Source of the DNA: Thermoflexus sp.
Lineage (GTDB): Bacteria; Chloroflexota; Anaerolineae; Aggregatilineales; Aggregatilineaceae
Direction: 5' to 3'
Length of the DNA stretch: 64,000 bases
NCBI GenBank assembly: GCA_020724465.1
Contig: DYGX01000004.1
Location: 62,001 to 126,000, forward strand
In this document: positions 25,478 to 33,915 of the stretch, piece by piece
Layout of the letters: each line of letters begins with the position of its first letter
Numbering within the stretch: the first letter of the stretch is position 1
Program-made: the position numbers and the translations under genes
Notes under the pieces: generated by a model
What the model was told of the DNA's origin: nothing
Seen by the model: only the letters and a program-made list of their open reading frames with translations
Databases searched by the model: none

Positions 25478-26548
25478 TCATACGCCCTGGTCTTCCAGCG
25501 TGTAGCTGAAGGTCCCGCTGACCGCGCCCAGCGGCAGGCTGACCGCCGCACCGGCGTGGCGCTGGAAGTTCAGCCCGCTCACCGTGACCGTGATCGACCA
25601 GTCGCCCGGCTCCAGCGCGACGTTGGCGCCGTAGTGATAGCCCATGACCGGCGAGAGAACCGGCTGAAGCGCGACCTCAAACGCCTCGTGATCGCCGTGC
25701 CCGCCGCTGCCCGCCGGCTCGAAGCGCAGCGTCACATCCGCGCCGAGCAGCTTCTCCTCAAAGTTGACCGCGTGATCGGTGACATCGACCGCAAAATAGC
25801 GCACGCTGTCACCGTGCCCGTGCGCAGAAAGCTCCTCGACCGGATGGGCCGCGCCGTCCCGCACCTCGTACAGCGTTTCGGCGTGGTGCGTGTGGAGCAC
25901 GACATGCACGCCCTGCCGCGTGAACTCGCCTAGCGTCTGCATCCTCATTGCGGTGCTTTCAACGTTGCCCTCGGCGTCGAGCCGGAAGCTCCCTTCCCAT
26001 TCGACCGGCTCCAGCCAGCGATCGTGCGTGCCTTCCACCCGCAGCGCCTGGGCCGGGCTGATGGTGACATGCCACGCATAGCGCGTGTCTGGCGCCAGGG
26101 CGTAGTTATCACCGAAATGATAGCCATGACCGGGGGCGTACATGGCCGGGGCCATGTCGTCAATCACGACCTCGCCCGTCTCGGCGTTGCGCACGACCAG
26201 ATGCACGGTCACCGGCAAACGCTCGCCCAGCGCCAGCTCCGCGTCGAGCACATCGACGGTGACATGCTTCATGCTGTCGTCGATCTCGCCAACCTGCTGC
26301 AGCCGCCCGTCCACCACGCCATATAGCGCCGCGGCAGGCGTGACGTTCAAGAGAAGCTGCATCCCGGCGCGGTTTTCGCGGGCCAGCGCCAGCCCATGCG
26401 CGTGAGACGCGTAAGAGGGCTGCGCGGCGGAACAGTCGCAGTCCGCCTGGGATGCGCCCGGGCGGAAGATCAACAGCGCCGCGATCATGACCGGGACCAG
26501 CACAATTGCGAAAATCAGCGGGAAGACGAAAACCCTGTTGTCTTGCAT
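25478..26548 (-). CDS. Membrane-anchored protein with duplicated P19-like metal-transport domain
   Basis: 356 residues. One N-terminal helix (VFVFPLIFAIVLVPVMIAALLIF) is followed by CDC (Cys37, Cys39). Two homologous units of about 105 residues (about 62-165 and 212-324) come next. Each ends in the P19 iron/copper-binding signature: YAPGHGYHFGDNYAL in the first, LSPVMGYHYGANVAL in the second. P19/Tp34 proteins bind Cu(II)/Fe(II) through Met and His outside the cell. The second unit also has the His-rich SAHGHGD and GHGDHE. ATG 26548 is preferred over an upstream TTG. A copper role is inferred from the adjacent msrB-copper operon. Confidence 0.75.
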   Translation of the reverse strand: MQDNRVFVFPLIFAIVLVPVMIAALLIFRPGASQADCDCSAAQPSYASHAHGLALARENRAGMQLLLNVTPAAALYGVVDGRLQQVGEIDDSMKHVTVDVLDAELALGERLPVTVHLVVRNAETGEVVIDDMAPAMYAPGHGYHFGDNYALAPDTRYAWHVTISPAQALRVEGTHDRWLEPVEWEGSFRLDAEGNVESTAMRMQTLGEFTRQGVHVVLHTHHAETLYEVRDGAAHPVEELSAHGHGDSVRYFAVDVTDHAVNFEEKLLGADVTLRFEPAGSGGHGDHEAFEVALQPVLSPVMGYHYGANVALEPGDWSITVTVSGLNFQRHAGAAVSLPLGAVSGTFSYTLEDQGV

Positions 26549-26668
26549 GCCAGCGTTCAACCCTTTCGCGCACAACTGCCATGAAACATCATGCCAGGCA
26601 GCGTCGTCGCCCGGCCCACCGGTTGGATGCGCAAGGAAGAAGGAACGTCGCGGGCGGATCGGCGCGCT

Positions 26669-26974
26669 CTATTCGGGGCGAGGCAACGCCTCGATCTGCG
26701 CGATCAGCGCGAAGTCGCGCTCGGTGATACCGCCCACGGAATGGGTCATCACGCGGACCGTCAGGCGCTTGTAGTCGTGAAGATACAGGTCCGGATGATG
26801 ATCGAGGCTCTCGGCCAGGTGCGCGATCGCATTGAGAAAGAGGACCGCGCGGCTGAAATTCTTGAAGACGAACTCCGCATAAAGCTGCCCGTCGTCACCC
26901 AATTGCCACGCCGGATAGCTGCCAAGCCGCTCGCGGACAGCCGGTGCGCTCATGGGCTGCGCTTGCTCTGGCAT
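26669..26974 (-). CDS. phhB: Pterin-4a-carbinolamine dehydratase
   Basis: 101 residues with the family motif ESLDHHPDLYLHDYKRLTVRVMTHSVGGITERD, which includes the catalytic His-His-Pro and the later His and Asp. It dehydrates 4a-hydroxytetrahydropterin, either recycling the cofactor of aromatic amino-acid hydroxylases or assisting pterin metabolism. It is divergent from folE across a 282-bp AT-rich gap, so they may share regulation. No aromatic amino-acid hydroxylase is in the window. Confidence 0.93.
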   Translation of the reverse strand: MPEQAQPMSAPAVRERLGSYPAWQLGDDGQLYAEFVFKNFSRAVLFLNAIAHLAESLDHHPDLYLHDYKRLTVRVMTHSVGGITERDFALIAQIEALPRPE

Positions 26975-27256
26975 GGATGTCTCTCCTGCACAATGTATCG
27001 CGGTTCATTCCAGCCGTCGCCCACCGCCCGCCCGGAATCCCGGCGCGCGAGTGGGCAATTGCGTGCAGATTATACGATAAATTAAATGGAACTCATAAGA
27101 AACTTGCGCGTTTCTAAAGCGCTGCTAATGCGGGGCGTGTAACCTGTCATCCGAACGCGGCATCTGAATAGGTACAGTTACAGGTGCGCGTTGCAGTTAC
27201 CACCGCAGCGATGCATACCACCGGACGGGTTTCAGCCACGGAACGAGGATAAGAGT

Positions 27257-27916
27257 ATGGCGAACAATGGTAAGCTGGCCGGCACAGGAAATGGCAGCGG
27301 CCATGTACATGAGGCCGTCGAGCGACTGGCAGCCGAAACCTTTCACGCGCTGGACTCGCGCGCGGCTATTGAAGAAGCAGTCAGGTTGATCTTGATCAAT
27401 GTGGGCGAGGATCCCAACCGCGACGGCCTGCTGCGCACGCCGCAGCGCGTCGCCCGCATGTATGAAGAGCTGCTCGAAGGCTATCATCAGGATTTGCAGG
27501 CCATCCTCAACGACGCGCTGTTCGACGTGGAATATGGCGAGGGCGAGATGGTCGTCGTGGCCGATATCGAGTACCAGTCGCTGTGCGAGCATCATATGCT
27601 GCCGTTTGTGGGCAAGGCGCACGTTGCCTACATCCCGCGTCGCCAGATCGTCGGCCTCAGCAAGATCCCGCGTATCGTGGATATGTTCGCCCGGCGCCTG
27701 CAAGTGCAGGAGCGCATGACCAACGAGATCGCGGACGCGCTTGAAGAAGTGCTCGACCCCGCCGGCGTGATGGTCGTCGTCGAAGGTCAGCATAGCTGCG
27801 CGGCGCTGCGCGGCGTCAAGAAGCACGGCGTCAACATGGTGACCACCGCCAAGCGCGGCGAGTTCCGCACCAACCGCGACCTGCGCGACGAGTTCTACCG
27901 GCTGATCGGGCGCTAG
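27257..27916 (+). CDS. folE: GTP cyclohydrolase I
   Basis: 219 residues. It makes 7,8-dihydroneopterin triphosphate from GTP, the first step of folate and tetrahydropterin synthesis. Visible features are [19 protein letters not shown], the zinc site Cys110, His113 and Cys181 (SLCEHHML and [10 protein letters not shown]), and the catalytic segment [27 protein letters not shown] 27257 follows GAGGAT; the upstream in-frame start at 27191 would add an unconserved tail. First gene of the plus-strand pterin group. Confidence 0.97.
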   Translation: MANNGKLAGTGNGSGHVHEAVERLAAETFHALDSRAAIEEAVRLILINVGEDPNRDGLLRTPQRVARMYEELLEGYHQDLQAILNDALFDVEYGEGEMVVVADIEYQSLCEHHMLPFVGKAHVAYIPRRQIVGLSKIPRIVDMFARRLQVQERMTNEIADALEEVLDPAGVMVVVEGQHSCAALRGVKKHGVNMVTTAKRGEFRTNRDLRDEFYRLIGR

Positions 27917-27949
27917 CGGCGCTCGCCTCACACTTCCAAGGACGCGCGT

Positions 27950-28717
27950 ATGGACCTGCAAGAGAAGGTTGTGCTGGTGACGGGCGGCGCGCACCGCGTC
28001 GGCAAGGCGATTGCCCTCGCTTTCGCCGAGGCAGGCGCTCACCTGGTGATCCACTACGGCGCGTCGGAAGATGCCGCGCACGCCACCGCCCGCGAGATCA
28101 AATCGCTCGGCGTGCAGGCGCTCGTCGTCCAGGCGGACCTGGCGGACCCGGCGGCCATCGCGGACCTGTTCGAGGCTGTGCGCGATCGCTTTGGGCGGCT
28201 GGATGTGCTGGTCAACAGCGCCGCGAACTTCATCAAACAGCCGTTCGACGAGGTCACGCTCGACGCCTGGAAAGACGCCATGCAGGTCAACCTGCGCGCG
28301 CCGTTCTTCTGCACGCAGCACGCCGCCCGCCTGATGCGCGCCACGCCCCGCCCCGCCGACCAGCCCGCCGCTATCATCAACATCGGCGACCTGGCGGGAG
28401 TGCACCCCTGGCGCGATTTCGTGCAGCACGGCGTCGCCAAGGCCGGGTTGCTCCACCTCACCAGGATCAGCGCGCGCGAATTGGGGCCGGACGTGCGCGT
28501 CAACGCCATCGTGCCCGGAGCCGTCCTGCCCCCTGCCTCAATCGCGCCCGATAGCGAGCGCTGGCAGGCCATGGGCGAAAGCGTCCCGCTGCGCCGCACC
28601 GGTCATCCTCGCTACGTGGCGCAGACCGCGATCTTTCTGGCGCAAAACGACTATATTACCGGCGCGATCATCCCGGTTGATGGAGGTGAGCACCTGATCG
28701 GCATCGGCACGCACTAG
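27950..28717 (+). CDS. PTR1/FolM-like short-chain reductase with altered catalytic Tyr
   Basis: 255 residues, classical SDR fold. The nucleotide site is TGGAHRVGKA (11-20), where the Arg after the glycines suits NADPH. NSAAN is at 89-93. The catalytic Ser position is Asp (NIGD, Asp147), as in pteridine reductase PTR1 and FolM. The YxxxK motif reads HGVAK, so Tyr is replaced by His160 while Lys164 stays. The position between folE and folB/folK supports reduction of a pterin or dihydrofolate. Activity is uncertain because of the Tyr to His change. Confidence 0.82.
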   Translation: MDLQEKVVLVTGGAHRVGKAIALAFAEAGAHLVIHYGASEDAAHATAREIKSLGVQALVVQADLADPAAIADLFEAVRDRFGRLDVLVNSAANFIKQPFDEVTLDAWKDAMQVNLRAPFFCTQHAARLMRATPRPADQPAAIINIGDLAGVHPWRDFVQHGVAKAGLLHLTRISARELGPDVRVNAIVPGAVLPPASIAPDSERWQAMGESVPLRRTGHPRYVAQTAIFLAQNDYITGAIIPVDGGEHLIGIGTH

Positions 28718-28866
28718 CTCGCTGCCCCTGCTCTCCGAGCGCCGACCCCCAGCACCCAAACCGATTCACCGCAACCGCGAGGCCGCCCCGCGCTCGTCCG
28801 GCGCGCCGTGCCGCCTGCATTCCCTTGTGTCGATCTGCCGGACGCCAAAACCACAGGAGCAAATAC

Positions 28867-29649
28867 GTGAACGCAGGCAACCCTGCCACCGAACAGACCT
28901 TCCGCAATCTGCGCCGCTTCAACCTGATCATGGGCGTCTTCCACCTGATTCAGGGCATCGTGATGCTGGTCATCAGCAACGATTTCACCGTCCCGATCAA
29001 CACCTACTTCCTCAAGTTCGTCGAGGGCGAGGGACTGGTCAGCGACCCGCAAACCTGGTTCGAGCTGCCGCTTGGGCCGTTTATTGCCTCGTTCCTGTTC
29101 ATGTCCGCCATTGCGCATTTCGTCATCTCCCTGCCCGGCGTCTACGAGTGGTACGTGCGCAATCTCAAGCGGGGAATCAACTACGCCCGCTGGGTCGAAT
29201 ACGCTTTCAGTTCGTCGGTGATGATCGTCGCCATCGCCACGCTGTTCGGCATGTACGACGTCGCCGGTCTGCTGGTGTTGTTCGCGCTCAACGCCTCGAT
29301 GATCCTGTTCGGCTGGATGATGGAGCTGCACAACCAGACCACCGAGCGCACCAACTGGACGGCCTTCATCTTCGGCTGCATCGCCGGGATCGTGCCGTGG
29401 ATCGCGATCGGGATCTACTTCGTCGGCTCGATCACCAGCGGCGAGAACGTCCCGAACTTCGTCTATGCGATCTACGTCTCGCTGTTCCTGTTCTTCAACA
29501 TCTTCGCGCTCAACCAGTTCTTGCAGTATAAACAGGTGGGCCGCTGGAAGGATTACCTGTTCGGCGAGCGGATGTACATTGTGCTGTCACTCGTCGCCAA
29601 GTCGCTGTTGGCGTGGCAGGTCTTCTTCGGCACGCTCCAGCCCAGCTAG
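28867..29649 (+). CDS. Heliorhodopsin
   Basis: 260 residues with seven membrane helices. The retinal-binding lysine is Lys245 in helix 7 (SLVAKSLLAWQVFFG) and the counterion is Glu111 in helix 3 (WVEYAFSSSVM). His26 and His84 match the conserved pair of heliorhodopsin 48C12 (His23, His80), and Lys245/Glu111 match Lys241/Glu107 with the same offset. These features separate it from type-1 pump rhodopsins. GTG 28867 is the start, with AGGAG 7 bases upstream. It is a light-sensing or light-driven regulatory protein of unknown output. No retinal-synthesis gene is in the window, but it sits inside a pterin gene group. Confidence 0.95.
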   Translation: MNAGNPATEQTFRNLRRFNLIMGVFHLIQGIVMLVISNDFTVPINTYFLKFVEGEGLVSDPQTWFELPLGPFIASFLFMSAIAHFVISLPGVYEWYVRNLKRGINYARWVEYAFSSSVMIVAIATLFGMYDVAGLLVLFALNASMILFGWMMELHNQTTERTNWTAFIFGCIAGIVPWIAIGIYFVGSITSGENVPNFVYAIYVSLFLFFNIFALNQFLQYKQVGRWKDYLFGERMYIVLSLVAKSLLAWQVFFGTLQPS

Positions 29650-29693
29650 GGGCGGTGATGACCTTCAGAGGGGTGTTTCCCCCTCGCCGCTGG

Positions 29694-29799
29694 CCCCTCT
29701 CCCTCTGCGACGGCGTCGCGGGGAGGGGGGCGGATGAGCCGGGCGGAGCGAGAGCCTGAGCAGCCATCGCACGCTCCCCTGCGCCCGCAGCCGGGGGTT
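29694..29799. repeat. Dispersed inverted-ended element, copy A
   Basis: The core CTCTCCCTCTGCGACGGCGT is followed about 70 bases later by the end motif GGGGGTTGAGGG. The same arrangement recurs at 62.66-62.76 kb, and a left half alone at 32.62 kb. No reading frame is present; it resembles a small non-coding dispersed repeat. Confidence 0.5.
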
Positions 29800-29895
29800 G
29801 AGGGCCGAAAAGCGCATGCCGCGCTCCAGCCGCGCACACCACTTCAGGCGCTCGCGCATACAAGGGATTATCCGAAACCAAACGGGAGGTAGACT

Positions 29896-30840
29896 GTGAC
29901 AGCCGAACAACCGCTTCATGTCGTCTTGGGAACCGGGCCGGTCGGCATTGCCGTCGCCGAAGCGCTGGTCCAGAAGGGGCAGCGTGTGCGCGTGGTGAAC
30001 CGGCGCGGCGACGCGGACATCCCTGGCGTCGAACCCGCCGCCGCGGACGTGAGCGATCCGGAGCAGGCGCGCGAGGTGATGGCCGGCGCCAGCGTGATCT
30101 ACAACTGCACGAACCCGTCGGCCTACCACATCTGGCCGGACGTGCTGCCACAGCTCCAGGCGGGCATCCTGGCAGGTGCAGAAGCTGCGGGCGCCAGGCT
30201 GGTGGTGATGGATAATCTGTACATGTACGGGGCGACGCACGGCAGGCCGATGACCGAAGACATGCCCTATGCCGCGACGACGAAGAAGGGTCGCCTCAGG
30301 GCCGAGATCGCCGACCGATGGATGGCCGCTCACCAGGCCGGTCGCGTGCCGGTCGTCATCGCCCGCGCCTCCGATTACTTCGGGCCGAACGGGCGCGGCT
30401 CCGGCATGGGCGATGTGGTGTTTGGCCGGGCCGTGCGGGGCAAGAGCGCGCAGGTGATCGGCAATCCGGACATGCCGCACACCTACACCTACCTGCCGGA
30501 TATCGGCCGGGCGCTGGTGATCCTGGGCGAGCGCGACGAGGCGCTCGGCGAGGTGTGGCACGTGCCCAACCCGGAGACTCTCACGACGCGCGCCTTCATC
30601 GAGCGAATCGCGGACGCGCTCGGCCAGCCGATCAAGATTCAGGTCGCGCCCACGTGGCTGCTGCGCCTCATGGGGCTGTTTCAGCCGGCGATGCGCGAGC
30701 TGGTTGAGATGGTCTACGAGTTCGCCGAGCCGTTTATCGTTGACGACAGCAAGTTCAAGGCCGCGTTCGGAGACATCGCGACCCCGCTGGACGTTGCGAT
30801 CCCGACAACGCTGGCGTGGTACCAACAGCACACGGACTAG
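29896..30840 (+). CDS. NAD-dependent epimerase/dehydratase-family protein
   Basis: A 314-residue extended SDR. The N-terminal Rossmann motif is LGTGPVGIAVAEAL. MYGATHG stands in the usual substrate region, and no YxxxK is obvious at the standard position (TTKKGRLRAEIADRW). Such atypical members reduce or isomerise small substrates. The GTG start is supported by GGGAGG (29884-29889). It lies between heliorhodopsin and folB on the same strand, so it may act on a pterin or an unrelated substrate. Confidence 0.78.
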   Translation: MTAEQPLHVVLGTGPVGIAVAEALVQKGQRVRVVNRRGDADIPGVEPAAADVSDPEQAREVMAGASVIYNCTNPSAYHIWPDVLPQLQAGILAGAEAAGARLVVMDNLYMYGATHGRPMTEDMPYAATTKKGRLRAEIADRWMAAHQAGRVPVVIARASDYFGPNGRGSGMGDVVFGRAVRGKSAQVIGNPDMPHTYTYLPDIGRALVILGERDEALGEVWHVPNPETLTTRAFIERIADALGQPIKIQVAPTWLLRLMGLFQPAMRELVEMVYEFAEPFIVDDSKFKAAFGDIATPLDVAIPTTLAWYQQHTD

Positions 30841-30888
30841 CTGCGCGATCGCACCGCGCAGGCACTTTCGGGCCAAAGTGGAGGTCAC

Positions 30889-31263
30889 ATGATGGGCGCT
30901 CAGGATAAAATCATCATCAAGAACCTGTTGCTGCGCGGCATCATCGGGATCAACGACTGGGAGCGCGAAAAGCGGCAGGATATCCTCGTCAACCTGACGC
31001 TCTTCACCGATATGCACACTGCCGGGTTGACGGATAGCGCCGACGACATCCTGAACTACCGCACGATCACCAAAGCGGTGATCGAGTATGTGGAGAACTC
31101 GCAGCACTACCTGGTCGAGGCGCTGGCGACCGCGATCGCGCGCATCTGCGTGGTCGAACACGGCGTGCCGCGCGTGATCGTGCGCGTCGAAAAGCCGGGC
31201 GCGCTGCGCTTCGCCGAATCCGTCGGCGTCGAGATCGAACGGACACGGGCCGACTTTGAGTGA
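30889..31263 (+). CDS. folB: Dihydroneopterin aldolase
   Basis: About 124 residues. It cleaves 7,8-dihydroneopterin to 6-hydroxymethyl-dihydropterin. The family opening KNLLLRGIIGINDWEREKRQDI carries the conserved Glu, and VEKPGALRFAESVGVEIER holds the catalytic Lys near residue 103. Two adjacent ATGs (30889 and 30892) follow GGAGG at 30880-30884, so either may be used. It overlaps folK by 8 bases, which indicates translational coupling. Confidence 0.95.
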   Translation: MMGAQDKIIIKNLLLRGIIGINDWEREKRQDILVNLTLFTDMHTAGLTDSADDILNYRTITKAVIEYVENSQHYLVEALATAIARICVVEHGVPRVIVRVEKPGALRFAESVGVEIERTRADFE

Positions 31264-31783
31264 GATCATCCTGATCACGCTTGGCTCGAACCTGGAGCCA
31301 GAAATCCACCTGCCGCGCGCGGTTCGCCTGCTGGCGGATCGCGTGCGGGTAGTGAGCGTTTCGCAGGTGTACGAGTCGCCCGCGGTGCGCGCCGACGGCA
31401 CGCTCGATCCGGTGCAGCCGCCTTTCCTCAACGCCGCCGCCCAGATCGAAACCGATCTTGAGCCGGTGCCGCTGAAGTATGAGGTGCTGCGCGCCATCGA
31501 GGCGGAGATGGGGCGGCAGCGAAGCGCCGACAAGTTCGCGCCGCGTGTGATCGACCTGGACATCGCGCTCTACGGCGATCTGCTGCTCCAGCTTGACACG
31601 GAAGACACGCATCTACTTCTGCCCGATCCGGACATTCTGGAGCGGGCGCACGTGGCGCTGCCGCTGGCCGATCTGGCGCCCGATCTCATTCACCCGACCA
31701 GCGGCGAGACCCTGCGCGCCATCGCCGATCGTTTCGCGGGCATCAGCACGGTCCGCGTCCGCCCGGATATCCGGCTCGGCTGA
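31256..31783 (+). CDS. folK: 2-amino-4-hydroxy-6-hydroxymethyldihydropteridine pyrophosphokinase
   Basis: 175 residues. It transfers pyrophosphate from ATP to hydroxymethyl-dihydropterin. It shows the N-terminal TLGSNLEPEIHLPRAVRLL, the YESPAV loop and the metal-binding RVIDLDIALYGD followed by LLLPDPDILERAHVALPLADLAP. The start is TTG at 31256, within the end of folB; no ATG or GTG fits the conserved N-terminus. folP is not in the window. Confidence 0.94.
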   Translation: MSEIILITLGSNLEPEIHLPRAVRLLADRVRVVSVSQVYESPAVRADGTLDPVQPPFLNAAAQIETDLEPVPLKYEVLRAIEAEMGRQRSADKFAPRVIDLDIALYGDLLLQLDTEDTHLLLPDPDILERAHVALPLADLAPDLIHPTSGETLRAIADRFAGISTVRVRPDIRLG

Positions 31784-31940
31784 GCGGGAGACAGCAGCGC
31801 CCCGCTGCCCCGCAGCCGGGCGATTCTCACAAAAGGGTTGCGTCTTTCCCTAAAACCCTTCACACTTAGGCTATCAAAAACCTGTGGCTGCGCCCGGCCT
31901 GTGCCAGCCGGAGCCATTAGAGCGCCAGGGAGAGAGACGC

Positions 31941-32615
31941 ATGAGTGAAGAGAAACCGCCTGTCGTTCCACCCTCGCCCGAACTACCGCCCGAATCAGAG
32001 CCGATCCCGGACGAGCCTGAAGCCGCCAGCCCGCCGGAGCCATCCCCCGAACCCGCTGCGGCGATCCCGGAAGCTCCGCCCCAGGCGGACGAGCCAGCCC
32101 CCGCAGCCCCGCCCGCTGAGCCAGAGCCGGCCCCGGCGGCGCAGATCCGCTCGATCCCCCCGCTTCCCGATCGACCGGCGCTGCGCAGCAGCGAGTACTG
32201 GCGGCGGCGGAGCGATAACCTGCTGGTGCAGCTTGGCATCGACGGCAGCCTGGCCATGCGCGCGCTGTTGCTCGCCGTCGTGCTGGCCGCCATCGGCGCG
32301 CTGCTCGATGAAATTCTGGGACTGCCGGGAGAAACGCTGCGCGTCTCGTTCGGCGGCACGCTGGTCGCCGGGCTGAGCGGGCTGAGCTACGGCTTCTTCA
32401 AGGGCCGCGCCGACCTCCCCGGCCTGATCATGGCCGCCGTCGCCGGGCTGATCGCTTACGTGGTCTGGTATGTGGTCAAGGAGATCATCGGCGTGGCCGG
32501 CTTCGAGATGAATCTCTTCAAGGCCATCTTCAGCGGGCTGCTGGCGGGGATTCTGGGCTTCGGCTGGCTCGTGCTGCTGCACGAGGTCCCCAAACTGCTG
32601 GCGCGGGAGCGCTAG
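31941..32615 (+). CDS. Membrane protein with Pro/Glu-rich cytoplasmic arm
   Basis: 224 residues. The first 75 are a disordered Pro/Glu/Ala stretch (repeated PEP/PAP units). A basic patch RSSEYWRRRSDN follows, then four membrane helices between about 105 and 220. ATG 31941 follows AGGGAGAGAG. No family recognised. Its opening style (acidic low-complexity arm) resembles the larger acidic protein at 41.1 kb. The plus-strand pterin genes end about 160 bases upstream. Confidence 0.7.
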   Translation: MSEEKPPVVPPSPELPPESEPIPDEPEAASPPEPSPEPAAAIPEAPPQADEPAPAAPPAEPEPAPAAQIRSIPPLPDRPALRSSEYWRRRSDNLLVQLGIDGSLAMRALLLAVVLAAIGALLDEILGLPGETLRVSFGGTLVAGLSGLSYGFFKGRADLPGLIMAAVAGLIAYVVWYVVKEIIGVAGFEMNLFKAIFSGLLAGILGFGWLVLLHEVPKLLARER

Positions 32616-32621
32616 GGGCTT

Positions 32622-32660
32622 CCCCTCACCCCAACCCCTCTCCCCTGCGACGGCGTTGCA
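32622..32660. repeat. Dispersed element, copy B (partial)
   Basis: It matches the left part of the element seen at 29.7 and 62.66 kb (CCCCTCACCCCAACCCCTCT followed by CTGCGACGGCGTTGC). The right end GGGGGTTGAGGG is not found nearby, so this copy is truncated. Confidence 0.5.
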
Positions 32661-32710
32661 AGGCGATGGGCTTGGGCCGCTGCACGCGCCACACCCGGAC
32701 GCCCCAAACA

Positions 32711-32745
32711 CGCGGGCCGATCCCTGCTGTGAGGATCGGCCCGCG
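32711..32745. terminator. Perfect 13-bp hairpin between convergent genes
   Basis: CGCGGGCCGATCC (32711-32723) pairs with GGATCGGCCCGCG (32733-32745), loop of 9. It separates the Pro-rich membrane protein from heme O synthase. No T-run. Confidence 0.6.
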
Positions 32746-32774
32746 CCGTGTTCGGTTGCGCGTCCCGCCGCTGA

Positions 32775-33692
32775 TCAGATCATCGACACCACCGCCACCG
32801 CCAGCAGCACGATGCTCAGGTACAGGTTCGATACCTTGAAGACCGACATCGCACGCGGCGCGGAGTCGTTCCACAACAACCGGACGGACTCGCGGATCAG
32901 CCAGGCGGTCGCCAGACCAACCGGCAGCGCGTAGAGCCACCCCAGCGCTCCGTGCAGCGCCAGTAGCAGCCCGAAGAAGCCGGTCGCCAGCGCGTGCACC
33001 AACATCCAAAACAGCGCCTGGCGCGAGCTGGACACCACCGGCAGCATCGGCACACCGGCCCGGCTGTAGTCCTTGCGATAGGCCAGCGCCAGCGCCCAGA
33101 AATGGATCGGCGACCAGGTGAACAACAGCGCCGCCAGAATCAGCACGCCCGGATCGGTCCACTGGCCGACTGCCGCGCCCCCGCTCAGCACAGCCGCGCT
33201 GCCCGCCGCCCCGCCGATCACCACATTGAGCACGCTGCGCGGCTTGAGCCAGAGGGTGTACACACCCACGTAGATGAATGCGCCCAGCGCCAGAAAGAAC
33301 GCCAGCGGCAGGTTGCCGGCCAGCAGCGCCAGCGCGCTGGCGCCGATCACCAGGGCGCTGGCGGCGACCAGGGCAGCGCGCGGGCTGACTTCGCCCGTCA
33401 CCAGCGGACGCCGCGCCGTGCGCTTCATCAGCGCGTCCCTGTCGCGTTCGAGGTACTGGTTCAGCGCCGAGGCCCCCGCCGCCGACATCGTGCCGGTCAG
33501 CAGCAGCAACGCCATCTGCCCCCAGGTCGGGCGTCCGTGCGCGCCGAGCAGCGCGCCGCCCACCGCGGCAAAAACCAGCAGCAGGACAATGCGCAGCTTG
33601 AACAGCACCACCAGCGTGCCAAGCAGCGACGCGCGTTTCTCTTCGTGAGCGCGAACGGCAGGATGCGTGCCCGTGCGGCTAACCATCGTCAT
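32775..33692 (-). CDS. ctaB: Protoheme IX farnesyltransferase (heme O synthase)
   Basis: 305 residues, UbiA superfamily, eight to nine membrane helices. The first Asp-rich motif is NQYLERDRDALMKRT and the second lies in the loop ALAYRKDYSRAGVPMLP. It farnesylates protoheme to heme O for heme-copper oxidases. This agrees with the Sco/PCu(A)C copper genes elsewhere in the window. ATG 33692 is preferred, with GGAG upstream; an extra 31 residues from 33785 would be poorly conserved. Confidence 0.95.
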   Translation of the reverse strand: MTMVSRTGTHPAVRAHEEKRASLLGTLVVLFKLRIVLLLVFAAVGGALLGAHGRPTWGQMALLLLTGTMSAAGASALNQYLERDRDALMKRTARRPLVTGEVSPRAALVAASALVIGASALALLAGNLPLAFFLALGAFIYVGVYTLWLKPRSVLNVVIGGAAGSAAVLSGGAAVGQWTDPGVLILAALLFTWSPIHFWALALAYRKDYSRAGVPMLPVVSSSRQALFWMLVHALATGFFGLLLALHGALGWLYALPVGLATAWLIRESVRLLWNDSAPRAMSVFKVSNLYLSIVLLAVAVVSMI

Positions 33693-33772
33693 GCAGCACT
33701 CCAGTGCGCGCCAGGGCGCAAGCTCTAATCGCAGCCAGGGAAGCATAGGGAGACGACGAGGCTCGATGCGTG

Positions 33773-33789
33773 AGAATTGACTCAATTCT
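33773..33789. promoter_or_regulatory. Dyad AGAATTG-ACT-CAATTCT in a divergent promoter region
   Basis: A perfect 7-bp inverted repeat with a 3-base centre lies between the divergent ctaB and CNNM-like genes, in an AT-rich island. The overlapping TTGACT could be a -35 box. The regulator is unknown. Confidence 0.45.
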
Positions 33790-33915
33790 AATCACAATTA
33801 TCTCAAAAATCTAGATGAAATGCCGCTTCGCCTGCCCGCCCCTGCGCCGCGAACACCGGTACAATAGAAGCAGCGGCGGATCTCTGGCCGCGCACGCAAC
33901 GGAAAGAAAAGGCTC

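Noticed and set aside
26975-27256. Folate or other riboswitch upstream of folE
   Set aside because: Only a weak ACCTGT/ACAGGT dyad (about 27,143 and 27,179) is visible; no conserved riboswitch core was recognised.
28867-29649. Type-1 proton-pump rhodopsin
   Set aside because: The helix 3 and helix 7 motifs, Glu111 as counterion and the paired histidines follow heliorhodopsin, not the DTE-type pump signature.
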